DNA of 64,000 bases from Zunongwangia atlantica 22II14-10F7 (GTDB lineage: Bacteria; Bacteroidota; Bacteroidia; Flavobacteriales; Flavobacteriaceae). The stretch is from NCBI RefSeq assembly GCF_002094855.1, contig NZ_ARYN01000006.1, forward strand, positions 62,001 to 126,000. Reading direction: 5' to 3'. Under the pieces are notes generated by a model that saw only the letters and a program-made list of their open reading frames with translations, was not told the origin of the DNA and did no database searches. The stretch's first letter is position 1; the number at the start of each line of letters is the position of its first letter. Shown here piece by piece: positions 17,801 to 25,197 of this stretch. Position numbers and translations under genes: made by a program.

Positions 17801-18279
17801 AGATCGATACCGATTTTGAAATTCTGTTCCCAGATGATTATATCAATAATATCGCAGAACGACTGAATTTATATACGAAGCTGAATGAGCTGAAAACCGA
17901 AGAAGAGTTAGAGAAATATGAAGCTGAATTAGTCGATCGTTTTGGAGAATTACCAATTCCGGCGGTTGATCTATTAAACAGCGTTCGTATAAAATGGATC
18001 GCTTCGAAAATAGGACTCGAGAGGATCATTATGAAACAAAATAAACTGATTGGTTACTTTATTGCCGATCAGCAATCAAGTTTCTACCAAACCAATACGT
18101 TTACCAAAGTCTTGCAATACGTGCAAACGCATCCTAATGCCTGCAAGATGAAGGAAAAGAAAACCCGAAACGGTTTACGTTTATTGCTGACTTTTGAAAG
18201 AATTAATTCTATCGAAAAAGCTTTAAAAGCTTTACAGCCTTTGGATTTTAGAAAAAAAACCGCTGAGGCGGAAGCTTAA
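14878..18279 (+). CDS. mfd: transcription-repair coupling factor Mfd
   Basis: 1133 residues. It displaces RNA polymerase stalled at DNA lesions and recruits UvrA. Domains in order: UvrB-like N-terminal region (to about 350), CarD-like RNAP-interacting domain (about 440-510, with VGDYVTHIDHGIGKFGG), RecG-like helicase domains with Walker A GDVGFGKT at 592-599, DEEQ at 693-696, TATPIPRTLQ and MRGRVGRSNKK, and a C-terminal TRCF domain. Oddity: residues 120-126 (PAGRQAG) are encoded by a G/C-rich palindromic 21-nt stretch at 15235-15255. It looks like an in-frame insertion between NSSE and KPAVIVTYPDAL. The gene stands alone. Confidence 0.96.
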   Translation: MSTSTIAQSFAQSPQQQELRDAIAVSEKNTDKIHLKGLVGSSLSFVVANAFKDAKRPFLMVLNDKEEAAYHLNDLEQLVGEDNVLFYPGSYRRPYQIEETDNANVLLRAEVLNRINSSEPAGRQAGKPAVIVTYPDALFEKVVTRKELDRSTLKIKVNDELSIDFVNEVLFEYKFKRVDFVTEPGEFSVRGGIIDVFSFSNDEPYRIEFFGDEVDSIRSFDVESQLSTDKVNKISIMPNVENKKLDEVRESFLKYVADNTLIFVKNLDLFSAQIDKLFSKAEEAFEKISGEIKQSEPKELFCTSELIKKQLLDFSVAELSNQAYLKPKKEIVFFVTPQPSFNKQFDLLITNLIENQERGYSNYIFCGSEQQAKRFHDIFKDQEKEVKYKTVVLSLFQGFIDEQAKNVCYTDHQIFERYHKFSLKNGYAKKQAITLKELTNLTVGDYVTHIDHGIGKFGGLQKIDVEGKKQEAIKLIYGERDILYLSIHSLHKISKYNGKDGKEPKIFKLGSNAWKNLKKKTKARVKHIAYNLIELYAKRRLQKGFAYGPDSYLQHELEASFIYEDTPDQSTATEAVKKDMENERPMDRLVCGDVGFGKTEVAIRAAFKAVDNGKQVAVLVPTTILAFQHHQTFSERLKDLPVTVDYLNRFRTAKERRETLADLEKGTVDIIIGTHQLVNKSVKFKDLGLLIVDEEQKFGVAVKDKLKTIKENVDTLTLTATPIPRTLQFSLMAARDLSTITTPPPNRYPIESNVIRFSEETIRDAVLYEIQRGGQVFFIHNRIENIKEVAGMIQRLVPDAKVGIGHGQMDGKKLEKLMLSFINGEFDVLVSTTIIESGLDVTNANTIFINNANNFGLSDLHQMRGRVGRSNKKAFCYFITPPYSAMTEEARKRMTALEQFSDLGSGFNIAMKDLEIRGAGDLLGGEQSGFINEIGFDTYQKILNEAIEELKENEFKDLYADQENAEEKDYVKETQIDTDFEILFPDDYINNIAERLNLYTKLNELKTEEELEKYEAELVDRFGELPIPAVDLLNSVRIKWIASKIGLERIIMKQNKLIGYFIADQQSSFYQTNTFTKVLQYVQTHPNACKMKEKKTRNGLRLLLTFERINSIEKALKALQPLDFRKKTAEAEA
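15235..15255. repeat. mini-palindrome inside mfd
   Basis: CCTGCCGGCCGGCAGG at 15235-15250 is a perfect 16-base palindrome, followed by CAGGA. The stretch is 21 nt, in frame, and clearly G/C-rich against its surroundings. The core CTGCCG...GGCAGG is shared with the 21-nt insert at 14110-14130 and with 9296-9312. Confidence 0.75.
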
Positions 18280-18304
18280 AATTTATATAATTCGCTTTAA
18301 TAAT

Positions 18305-18373
18305 GTCATGCTGAACTTGATTCAGCATCTCATGCTGCTTAGGATGAGACCCTGAATCAAGTTCAGGGTGACG
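18305..18373. repeat. dispersed GTCAT...GACG repeat, full copy
   Basis: It reads GTCATGCTGAACTTGATTCA, then GCATCTCATGCTGCTTAGGA, then TGAGACCCTGAATCAAGTTC, then AGGGTGACG. Both halves are palindromic (ATGCTGAA/TTCAGCAT and CCCTGAA/TTCAGGG). It shares its right half with the copy at 14093-14180. It lies between the convergent mfd and SDR genes. Confidence 0.75.
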
Positions 18374-18436
18374 GAAATACAAGAATTATGATAAAGCGGA
18401 TATACAATGTGCTTAAGATTAATAACATCTAAAACC

Positions 18437-19237
18437 TCAAATCTGATATTTAAACTCAAAACCAATTTCAGCTAAATTCTTCGAAGAAATTATTTTCCCT
18501 TTAGAAGGTCGATTTTGGTCATATTCTGGGGCTTTTATATTTCTTGATTTCGCTTCTTTGGCGTAGTATTCAGATTTTTTTGGATGTTCGGGATAGGCGG
18601 CATTAAAAACAGTCCCGAATTCATCATTTTCGATGATTTTGGATAATAATTCGATGCAATCTTCACGCTGAATCAAATTTGCAGGCGCATCTGCATTTTT
18701 GAGTCCGCTTTTATTACTTAGCATCGTTACCGGATGGCGATCTTTGCTAATTAAACCTCCAAATCTTACGATCGTAGCATCAAAATTAGGATTATCGATC
18801 AATAAATTTTCGCAGGCGATAAGTTGTTTTGCAGCTGCAGATATTCCGTTGGGTTTGCTTTTTTCAGTATATTCAGGGAAGCTTTCCTGATCCTCAAAAA
18901 CACTCGTAGAACTAACGAATATTAGCTTTTGAATACCAGATTTTTCGATAAATGAGATGATATTGGTGATTTTTCCGGTAAAATCTGCTTCTGGATTTCT
19001 TCGTAGCCCAGGCGGAATATCAATGATCAAAACATCTGAATTCGATAAAAAAGAACTCATATCACCCTGAACTCCGTTATCATAAAGTTCGAGTTTATAC
19101 GGCGTGATACCTTCCGAAGAAAGTTCTTGCATTTTGCTGGCTGTGGTGGTAGATCCTTTTACAGAATAACCGTCTTCGACCAGCTTTTTTGCCAGTGGAA
19201 AACCTAACCATCCACATCCTAATATTGAGATTTGCAT
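18437..19237 (-). CDS. SDR family NAD(P)-binding protein (YeeZ-like)
   Basis: 266 residues of Rossmann fold. The N-terminal MQISILGCGWLGFPLAKKL holds the GxGxxG-type nucleotide loop in the GCGWLG form seen in the YeeZ group of extended SDRs. Further landmarks are VLIIDIPPG, FVSSTSVF and VRFGGLISKDRHP. The active-site Tyr-Lys pair expected for catalysis (YxxxK) is not evident; the NGISAAAKQ segment sits where it would be. The substrate is unknown. A five-copy heptamer tandem repeat lies 10 bases upstream of its ATG. Confidence 0.72.
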   Translation of the reverse strand: MQISILGCGWLGFPLAKKLVEDGYSVKGSTTTASKMQELSSEGITPYKLELYDNGVQGDMSSFLSNSDVLIIDIPPGLRRNPEADFTGKITNIISFIEKSGIQKLIFVSSTSVFEDQESFPEYTEKSKPNGISAAAKQLIACENLLIDNPNFDATIVRFGGLISKDRHPVTMLSNKSGLKNADAPANLIQREDCIELLSKIIENDEFGTVFNAAYPEHPKKSEYYAKEAKSRNIKAPEYDQNRPSKGKIISSKNLAEIGFEFKYQI

Positions 19238-19247
19238 ATTTAATATG

Positions 19248-19282
19248 GTTTACAGTTTACAGTTTACAGTTTACAGTTTACG
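19248..19282. repeat. tandem heptamer repeat (GTTTACA)5
   Basis: Five head-to-tail copies of GTTTACA, the last ending in G (19248-19254, 19255-19261, 19262-19268, 19269-19275, 19276-19282). It lies in the 5' flank of the minus-strand SDR gene, 10 bases before its start codon. Confidence 0.9.
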
Positions 19283-19381
19283 GAAGAGCTCTAATCTTTC
19301 AGCAGTCAGGGATTATTTGAATTCAAAATTCAGCATTTAAAATTCAATATTTTTATTTTTAAAACTGCTCACTGCGACTGC

Positions 19382-21697
19382 CTACTGATTCAACTTAATC
19401 TTTTTCTTGTAGATCACTGCATCGTTTAAAACAAAAGGTTTTGGCATCATGTTTTCTGCTCGTTTTGGGACGTTTAGTTCTTCATTTTCCAAAAGATCGT
19501 AGCTAGATTCGTATAAAATGAATTCGGCCGACTTTGATTTGTCTAAACTGAAATTCATTCGCAGCGTGTCTTTACTCGAAATGTAATAACTTAATAGTCG
19601 GTTGCGCCATCTTCGGGTAAACATATTAAAAGATTCTTCGCCAAGCTTTACATCTTCAGGAGTACGACCATTAACTTCAAATTTGCTGAAATCTGTTAAG
19701 TTTTCAGTATAAATTTCCATGCGTTTTGCGTCGCGATTTGGTGCGATTTTTAATGAATATTGATATTCGTTATTTGAGCTATCAATTTTTTGAAGTACAA
19801 TCCCGGGTGCGTCGATATTAATCTTTGGTGCATCACTTCGCCAGGTAAAACCAGAATTATATTTACTGCTGAATTTTGTTTCAGAAGTTGCTAATTTCAT
19901 CGGTTCTTCTCCAAAATATTCCGCGGTCCATTCATCGATCACGCTGTCGTAAGAAAACCAGTTGGCTTTATCTTCATCGGCATCAAATAAATAAACCAGA
20001 CTGTTGGGTTTTGGTTTTTCAGAAGTGAATTCTGATGTAAAATGGGCGTAAAATATCGTTATGTTGAATCCTAAAAATAGAAATACTGCGAGAGTATTTT
20101 TTTTACTGAAATAACCGAAAACAGGTAAAAATAGCGTAAATAATAAAATGCTGAGAATAGCTGCAACAAAAAGGATTTTTAATCCTAAAGCCACCGGAAA
20201 CATTTGAATAAATGGAAATAAAATAAATAAAGCCGGTAAGCTTAGAATAGTGTTTAAAATCAAATTTGGTTGCTTTTGGCGAAGCATTAAGAATAATTGG
20301 ATGATGCCAAAATAAGCTGGAATGATAAAGTAGGCCGCTCCTTTTAAACCAATAGCCAGAAGTGCACAAATAAGGATCCAGAAAAATAGCGGCGCTACAA
20401 ATTGGGAAGCCGGATGTTCTTCAGAATAAAACTTGTGATAAACAAAAAAAGCTACACTTAAACCAAGTAATATTGCTGCAGTGATATAGCTGTAACCATT
20501 GTAAGTAAAGCCGTGCAACATTTCAGGATATTCAGGATAGATAAAGAGACAAAATTTCCAAAGCCCAAAAACTAAAAGTCCGCCAACAATAAGACTTAAA
20601 AAATAAGGCCCAAAACCTTTGAATATCGCCTTAATATTGAGTTGCCTTTTAAAGATCCCAAACCCAACAACAATGAAAAATAATATGAACGCCAAGACAA
20701 GCATGGGCGTGATCCAGCTAAAAGGATAAGTTATAAACTGGCCAAAAGGCAAATTGAAGTATAAAAGATCTCGATCTGAATTTAGTTGATTTAGATCTGT
20801 ATCTTTAAAATAGTGGAGTAGCGGCATTAAATAATCTCCCTGATGTGCCAGCGTTTCTAAATCTAGATTTTTAGGAAGGTCGTTAGCGGTATGATAATCG
20901 AAATGATCTCCAATAAATGCGAAATTAAAGCCATTGATATTTCCAAATTCTCTAAGAACTGTGAGATCTGTATCGTTTGGTAAAAGCTTGTAAACACTAT
21001 AGGCTAAAGAATTTGTGGTAGGGAAAGGCACGTTAGCCTCTTTAAAAGCTTTAATAAGCTTGGCGTTTCCGGCATTGGTTTCTAACAGCATAAATGAGCT
21101 GCCACCGCTGCCACGAGCTTCAAAATTTAAAGCAAGTTTTGCGTCTTTCGCCCAGGGATGTTCTTTGATGAATAGTTCGGCTCCCATAAGTCCAATTTCT
21201 TCAGCATCTGTAAATAAGATGATAATATCGTTTTTAGGAGTATTTCCTTCAGCAATAAAGGCGCGTAAACCTTCAAGAATAGTTGCAACACCGCTACCAG
21301 CATCGCTGGCCCCGTGCGAAGAATGTGGCTGGCTGTCGTAATGAGACATTAGAACGAGGGCATCTCCGTTGCCACTCCCTTTGATTCGAGTTAAAATATT
21401 TTGTGGACGGCTAAGAATTGCGGCATCATTTAGCACGAAATCCTCTTGGGTTTGTACTTCTAAGCCTAGGTTTTGAAGCTCGTTAACGATATAATTTCTT
21501 ACAGAGCTATGTGCGGCACTACCTAGGTAATGTGCCGACTCTCCAATTTTTTCTACATGCTGAAAAGCTCTGTTTACTGAAAATTCGTATTCTGGAACTT
21601 CCTCAGGAATACTGGATGGTTTTAGGCTATGATAGCTTAGCCAGCAACTAAAACTTATAAGAAGTAAAGCAATTAAAGCTTGAAGATTTTTAGACAT
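19382..21697 (-). CDS. M28 family metallopeptidase with multi-pass membrane domain
   Basis: 771 residues. An N-terminal signal anchor (about 5-22) precedes an M28 aminopeptidase domain facing the periplasm. Zinc-site residues are visible: H119 (MSHYDS), D132 (GASDAGSG), E166/E167 (TDAEEIGLMG), E193 (NFEARG) and H269 (DYHTAND). From about 320 to 570 there are roughly eight to nine hydrophobic helices, and the C-terminal 190 residues form a soluble, probably periplasmic beta-rich domain. The layout resembles the ER metallopeptidase 1/Pff1 type. Substrates are not known. It appears to be monocistronic; its upstream flank holds a degenerate palindromic repeat. Confidence 0.88.
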   Translation of the reverse strand: MSKNLQALIALLLISFSCWLSYHSLKPSSIPEEVPEYEFSVNRAFQHVEKIGESAHYLGSAAHSSVRNYIVNELQNLGLEVQTQEDFVLNDAAILSRPQNILTRIKGSGNGDALVLMSHYDSQPHSSHGASDAGSGVATILEGLRAFIAEGNTPKNDIIILFTDAEEIGLMGAELFIKEHPWAKDAKLALNFEARGSGGSSFMLLETNAGNAKLIKAFKEANVPFPTTNSLAYSVYKLLPNDTDLTVLREFGNINGFNFAFIGDHFDYHTANDLPKNLDLETLAHQGDYLMPLLHYFKDTDLNQLNSDRDLLYFNLPFGQFITYPFSWITPMLVLAFILFFIVVGFGIFKRQLNIKAIFKGFGPYFLSLIVGGLLVFGLWKFCLFIYPEYPEMLHGFTYNGYSYITAAILLGLSVAFFVYHKFYSEEHPASQFVAPLFFWILICALLAIGLKGAAYFIIPAYFGIIQLFLMLRQKQPNLILNTILSLPALFILFPFIQMFPVALGLKILFVAAILSILLFTLFLPVFGYFSKKNTLAVFLFLGFNITIFYAHFTSEFTSEKPKPNSLVYLFDADEDKANWFSYDSVIDEWTAEYFGEEPMKLATSETKFSSKYNSGFTWRSDAPKINIDAPGIVLQKIDSSNNEYQYSLKIAPNRDAKRMEIYTENLTDFSKFEVNGRTPEDVKLGEESFNMFTRRWRNRLLSYYISSKDTLRMNFSLDKSKSAEFILYESSYDLLENEELNVPKRAENMMPKPFVLNDAVIYKKKIKLNQ

Positions 21698-21717
21698 TAA
21701 TGCGCATTTAATCCCTC

Positions 21718-21801
21718 ATTGAGGGGTTAATTCCCCGAGGCTCGCCTCGAAACTTAAAAAAAGCTTTTTATTCACACTTCCCGAGCGTACTCCGAGGTTC
21801 T
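21718..21801. repeat. degenerate CTCG-rich repeat
   Basis: ATCCCTCATTGAGGGGTTAA, then CCCCGAGGCTCGCCTCGAAA, then a tail with CCCGAGCGTACTCCGAGG. Several nested inverted repeats (CCCTCA/TGAGGG, CGAGGC/GCCTCG). It resembles the CTCGA...ACTCG family at 44088, 53700 and 58715. Confidence 0.45.
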
Positions 21802-21874
21802 AATTTTTCTGAAAAATAAAGATACTATAGTTCTAAAAACTAACCAGCTAAAATAGCTTTTTTCAAAAGATATA

Positions 21875-21882
21875 TAAATTTG
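21875..21882 (+). promoter_or_regulatory. -7 element before the CBS gene
   Basis: TAAATTTG matches TAnnTTTG about 38 bases before the ATG at 21920. No TTG is found at N17-23 upstream, so this is a partial match. Confidence 0.4.
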
Positions 21883-21919
21883 TTATATTTAAGTTATTAG
21901 TAATCAAAATTTTACAATT

Positions 21920-22387
21920 ATGGGAATCAAAAGTTTTCAAGGGAGGCGTGCGGCTCCCGTTAAAGTTGAAAGCGCACCAATTTTAGTAGAGGATTATATG
22001 GCAAGCACTTTAATCACTTTTAAAAAAGAGCAATCTGTAGCCGAAGTTATGGAAGCTATGATCAAAAATAAAATATCTGGAGCCCCAGTGGTGAATGATT
22101 TTGGAGAATTAGAAGGAATAATTTCAGATGGAGATTGCATGAAGCAAATTTCTGAAAGTCGTTATTTTAATATGCCTATTGGAGATATGAAGATCGAAAA
22201 TTATATGGAAACCAATGTGGCTGTTATCGATCGTAAGCTTAGTATTTTTGATTGCGCGCAATTATTTTATAACCATCATTGCAGGAGATTTCCGGTAATC
22301 GAAAATGGAAAACTAATAGGTTTAATTAGCCGAAAAGACATCCTTTGTGCTGCTTTAAGATTAAGAGGGCATTATTGGAATTGTTAA
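21920..22387 (+). CDS. CBS domain pair protein
   Basis: 155 residues made of two CBS motifs (about 26-80 and 93-150), e.g. ISGAPVVNDFGELEGIISDG and RRFPVIENGKLIGLISRKDI. Stand-alone CBS pairs act as sensors of adenine nucleotides or other ligands and regulate partner proteins. The first 25 residues are basic and without predicted structure. No partner domain is attached. Its stop codon overlaps that of the convergent zinc-ribbon gene by four bases. Confidence 0.87.
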   Translation: MGIKSFQGRRAAPVKVESAPILVEDYMASTLITFKKEQSVAEVMEAMIKNKISGAPVVNDFGELEGIISDGDCMKQISESRYFNMPIGDMKIENYMETNVAVIDRKLSIFDCAQLFYNHHCRRFPVIENGKLIGLISRKDILCAALRLRGHYWNC

Positions 22388-22734
22388 TTGCGTTTAACCA
22401 GTGCATAAAACTCCTCATTCTCTAAAGGTAAATACCCCTGATTGTAAATAAAAAAATACGTTTTCCCCGCCTGAGTGGTATAAATACTGGTAAAATATTG
22501 AAAATTGAAACCTTCAGCCAGCAACTTTGTTTTGCTGGTTTTTGTTTTCTCATCGGGATTTAATTTTTCGAGAATCCTATAGTTTTTGCGCAAAATGTTA
22601 TTAATGTTACGCATTAAATTTTTGCTGTCTTTATTCAGTTTATTGTGATAAGAGTTTCTGCAGTGATCACTACAAAATTTCTTATCGATTCTCCCAACAA
22701 GCTTTTCGCCACATTCTAAACAAAACTTATCCAT
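22384..22734 (-). CDS. small zinc-ribbon protein
   Basis: 116 residues. The N-terminus reads FCLECGEKLVGRIDKKFCSD then HC: a CxxC...CxxxHC arrangement that should bind one zinc, like other short zinc-ribbon proteins of Bacteroidota (DUF2116-like). The rest is charged and helical, with a C-terminal segment of mixed strands (TYFFIYNQGYLPLENEEFYA). The function is unknown; the zinc site suggests nucleic-acid or protein contact. It overlaps the CBS gene tail to tail (22384-22387). Confidence 0.75.
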   Translation of the reverse strand: MDKFCLECGEKLVGRIDKKFCSDHCRNSYHNKLNKDSKNLMRNINNILRKNYRILEKLNPDEKTKTSKTKLLAEGFNFQYFTSIYTTQAGKTYFFIYNQGYLPLENEEFYALVKRN

Positions 22735-22815
22735 TTTTTAAGTTATTGAAAAGATTAAGAAGTTAAAAATCAATAGCTTAATTTTTATTGCTAAAAGGAA
22801 TAAGCGTCTTAGATT

Positions 22816-23475
22816 TTAACTTTGTAATAAAGATTCTACAGTAGTTTGGGTGTTAGAATTGTATATTCCGTCTACAGTTAACTGATTATTTGCCTGAAGC
22901 ATTTTCAAGGCATTTTCAGTTTTGGGTCCAAAATCACCATCAACATCTCCGCAGTTATATCCTAGGAAGTTGAGTAATTTTTGAAGTTTTATGACCTCGT
23001 TTCCTTTATCTCTTCGTTTTAAAGTAGGTTGGGGTACACTTAATGTCTCTACTTGCGATATTCGGCGATAAGAAAGCACTTTTTTAGCATCATAGCCTAA
23101 AATGCTTACCGCATTATTTTGGTTGCCTCCAAGACAATAAACGATACTGGCATCATTATTAAAACCGGTAAAAAAGCCAACATGGCCTTTCCAGCTAAGC
23201 GGGTCTTCGCGCCAAAAGACAACAATATCTCCAGGTTTAGGATCTGTAACCGCAATACCAACATTTGTCCATGATCTTGCAGCTGCACTCCCAGAGGTCT
23301 GGAGTCCGGCCTTTTTGGCACACCAATTCACAAAAGTGCTACACCAGGCAATTTCGTCGTTTGTTATGCCTGTTATACCAGATTCTTCTGCGTATTTTAC
23401 GATTTGAGGATTATCCTCGCTGCCGCTAATTTCCTTTGTTCCTAATTGCGATGCAGCAATTTTCAACAAGTCCAT
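22816..23475 (-). CDS. CHAP-like/TIGR02594 peptidase with peptidoglycan-binding domain
   Basis: 219 residues. The N-terminal 140 residues match the TIGR02594/NlpC-CHAP-like cell wall hydrolase pattern: catalytic Cys in EIAWCSTFVNWCAKKAG (C45, C52), PKPGDIVVFWRED, and His in WKGHVGFFTG. The C-terminal 65 residues form a PG_binding_1 domain (VIKLQKLLNFLGY, DVDGDFGPKTENALKMLQ). It should cleave peptidoglycan. There is no signal peptide, as in phage or injection-system lysins, and no such genes lie nearby. It stands between DUF4174 and the zinc-ribbon gene. Confidence 0.8.
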   Translation of the reverse strand: MDLLKIAASQLGTKEISGSEDNPQIVKYAEESGITGITNDEIAWCSTFVNWCAKKAGLQTSGSAAARSWTNVGIAVTDPKPGDIVVFWREDPLSWKGHVGFFTGFNNDASIVYCLGGNQNNAVSILGYDAKKVLSYRRISQVETLSVPQPTLKRRDKGNEVIKLQKLLNFLGYNCGDVDGDFGPKTENALKMLQANNQLTVDGIYNSNTQTTVESLLQS

Positions 23476-23545
23476 AAAACTTAAATTTAAGTCTTTTGGT
23501 CGGCTAAGTTTTTGGGTAGCTTAAAGTTACGTAAAATAACTGCAT

Positions 23546-23573
23546 AAAAAATACCCCAAGGCGGGGTATTTTA
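23546..23573 (-). terminator. terminator after the DUF4174 gene
   Basis: AAAATACCCC and GGGGTATTTT form a perfect ten-base stem with a loop of six. It lies 20 bases past the DUF4174 stop on the minus strand, ahead of the cell wall hydrolase gene. Confidence 0.65.
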
Positions 23574-23591
23574 TCAATATTTTAGTAAAAT

Positions 23592-24044
23592 TTAGTAAGA
23601 TTTGTCAAGTTCAGCTTGTCTCATAGGCATGCTATCAATTTTTTCGAAGATTTCGTTAGCAGGAGTGTATTTTATTTTGCGCAATTTTGTGCCACCGTCT
23701 AAGCCAATAAGTATAAGTTCAAACCCAGAATTCGAACTTTTAAATTTTTCATAGAAATTATCACCTTTATTCCAATCTGGCTTATCACTTGTACCAGTAG
23801 CATACTTTTTTGGAGTTACCTGGTAAACTACAATTTTACGATCTTCCAGGTCTTTTTCCTGATTTCTAAATTCGCCTAATTGTTGCTTAAAATCACTATT
23901 ATCGATAGAATTTGTAAGCAATAAGACCAATCTGTTTTCCCATTGGTGAGCCTCTTTTTCTTGTGCATCTATATTTCCTAAAGCCATAATACTAAAAAAT
24001 GTGATTACTAATAATTTCATGCTCAAATGTAGAAATGAATTCAA
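23592..24044 (-). CDS. DUF4174 domain protein, exported
   Basis: 150 residues. A signal peptide (about 1-27: basic start, hydrophobic core, then GNIDAQ) precedes a thioredoxin-like DUF4174 domain, recognisable from WENRLVLLLTN near the start and LILIGLDGGTKLRKIKY near the end. There are no Cys residues in the mature part, so it is not a redox protein. The family is of unknown function. It is probably periplasmic. It is monocistronic, with its own terminator. Confidence 0.75.
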   Translation of the reverse strand: MNSFLHLSMKLLVITFFSIMALGNIDAQEKEAHQWENRLVLLLTNSIDNSDFKQQLGEFRNQEKDLEDRKIVVYQVTPKKYATGTSDKPDWNKGDNFYEKFKSSNSGFELILIGLDGGTKLRKIKYTPANEIFEKIDSMPMRQAELDKSY

Positions 24045-24220
24045 AAAAGCAGTTTTAATTAGTTGTTAAAGAGTCCTTTATTTAACTAATTTTAAAGGTG
24101 AATCTCTTTCAATTTTATTTTATTTAACGAGAATTCTTTAAAATTATAAGTTGATTTTATTGAAATTACGGTGTGAATTTTGTGATTAGGTTTTGACGAT
24201 TTTCTTCTAAATTTAAGCTT

Positions 24221-25168
24221 ATGAGAAAACTAAAACTTTTAATTTTTGTAGTTCCCGTAGTAGTATTATCCTGTTATCAGGATATGGATGATAATATGCC
24301 AAGGCAGGAAAACACTCCAGATCCTATAAATGATAACCAGTTTATTACTGAAGATGGTGAAGTTTTCTCAACCGGGTTGGAATGTACAGGAACTGGTGAT
24401 TTCACTACAGGGAATACACAGGTTTTAAACGATCTGGAAATCCCTGAAGATCTACCAGAAGAATTTGATCTTTCAGAATTTTTACCGCCAATTGGCGACC
24501 AGGGGCAATTAGGATCCTGTTCTTCTTGGGCGGTAAGTTATTATTTAAAGTCGTTTCAGGAGTTTTTAGAAAGTGGGGAAGAATATTCCGAAGCAACAAC
24601 ATTTAGTCCGTCATATACTTACAACCAGTTAACAATGGGCGAATGTGGCGGTACCAGCATTGCAGAAACTTTAAATCTTGTGCTAGAGCAGGGTGTAAGT
24701 TCCTTAGAAGATTTTCCTTACGATGAAAGTGGATGTTCAGAGCAGCCAAATGAAGCGCAGATTGCAGCTGCAGCCGCAGCCAGAATTTCAGAATTTATGA
24801 GCTTAAGTGGTGAAAATATGTTAGCCGAAATGAAAGCTTTAATTACCCAGCAACAACCTATTGTGATTGGAGCATTTTTGTCTACCGAATTTGGAACGAC
24901 AGATAGTTTTGGGCTCACCGCTTATCGTGAGCACGTGGTAGATTATGGTGCTGGCGGTTGTCACGCGATGTTGGTTGTAGGATATTCAGACGAATATAAT
25001 GCGTTTAAAGTTGTGAATTCCTGGGGAGAAAATTGGGGCTCAGGCGGGTTTGTATGGATCGACTATGCTGCTTTCGAAAATGTGAACGATCAAAGCGCCA
25101 ACTTCAGAGTAATTAATAATGCGTATATCGCTTATGATGCTGTTGATGAGGTTGACCTTATATTTTAA
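24221..25168 (+). CDS. papain-like (C1 family) peptidase lipoprotein
   Basis: 315 residues. A lipoprotein signal peptide ends VVVLSC, so the protein should be lipidated at Cys17 and sit in the outer membrane or periplasm. The catalytic triad of C1A peptidases is present: C100 (QLGSCSSWA), H248 (GGCHAMLVVGY) and N266 (VVNSWGENWG). The oxyanion Gln lies in PPIGDQGQLGSC. The region 25-75 is acidic and may be a short propeptide. There is no partner operon; the neighbours run the other way. Confidence 0.9.
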   Translation: MRKLKLLIFVVPVVVLSCYQDMDDNMPRQENTPDPINDNQFITEDGEVFSTGLECTGTGDFTTGNTQVLNDLEIPEDLPEEFDLSEFLPPIGDQGQLGSCSSWAVSYYLKSFQEFLESGEEYSEATTFSPSYTYNQLTMGECGGTSIAETLNLVLEQGVSSLEDFPYDESGCSEQPNEAQIAAAAAARISEFMSLSGENMLAEMKALITQQQPIVIGAFLSTEFGTTDSFGLTAYREHVVDYGAGGCHAMLVVGYSDEYNAFKVVNSWGENWGSGGFVWIDYAAFENVNDQSANFRVINNAYIAYDAVDEVDLIF

Positions 25169-25197
25169 TTTTTTTGCTGAACTAATTAATACTGAAA

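Noticed and set aside
19248-19282. CRISPR-like array
   Set aside because: The five units are only seven bases and have no spacers; it is a simple tandem repeat and no cas gene is present.
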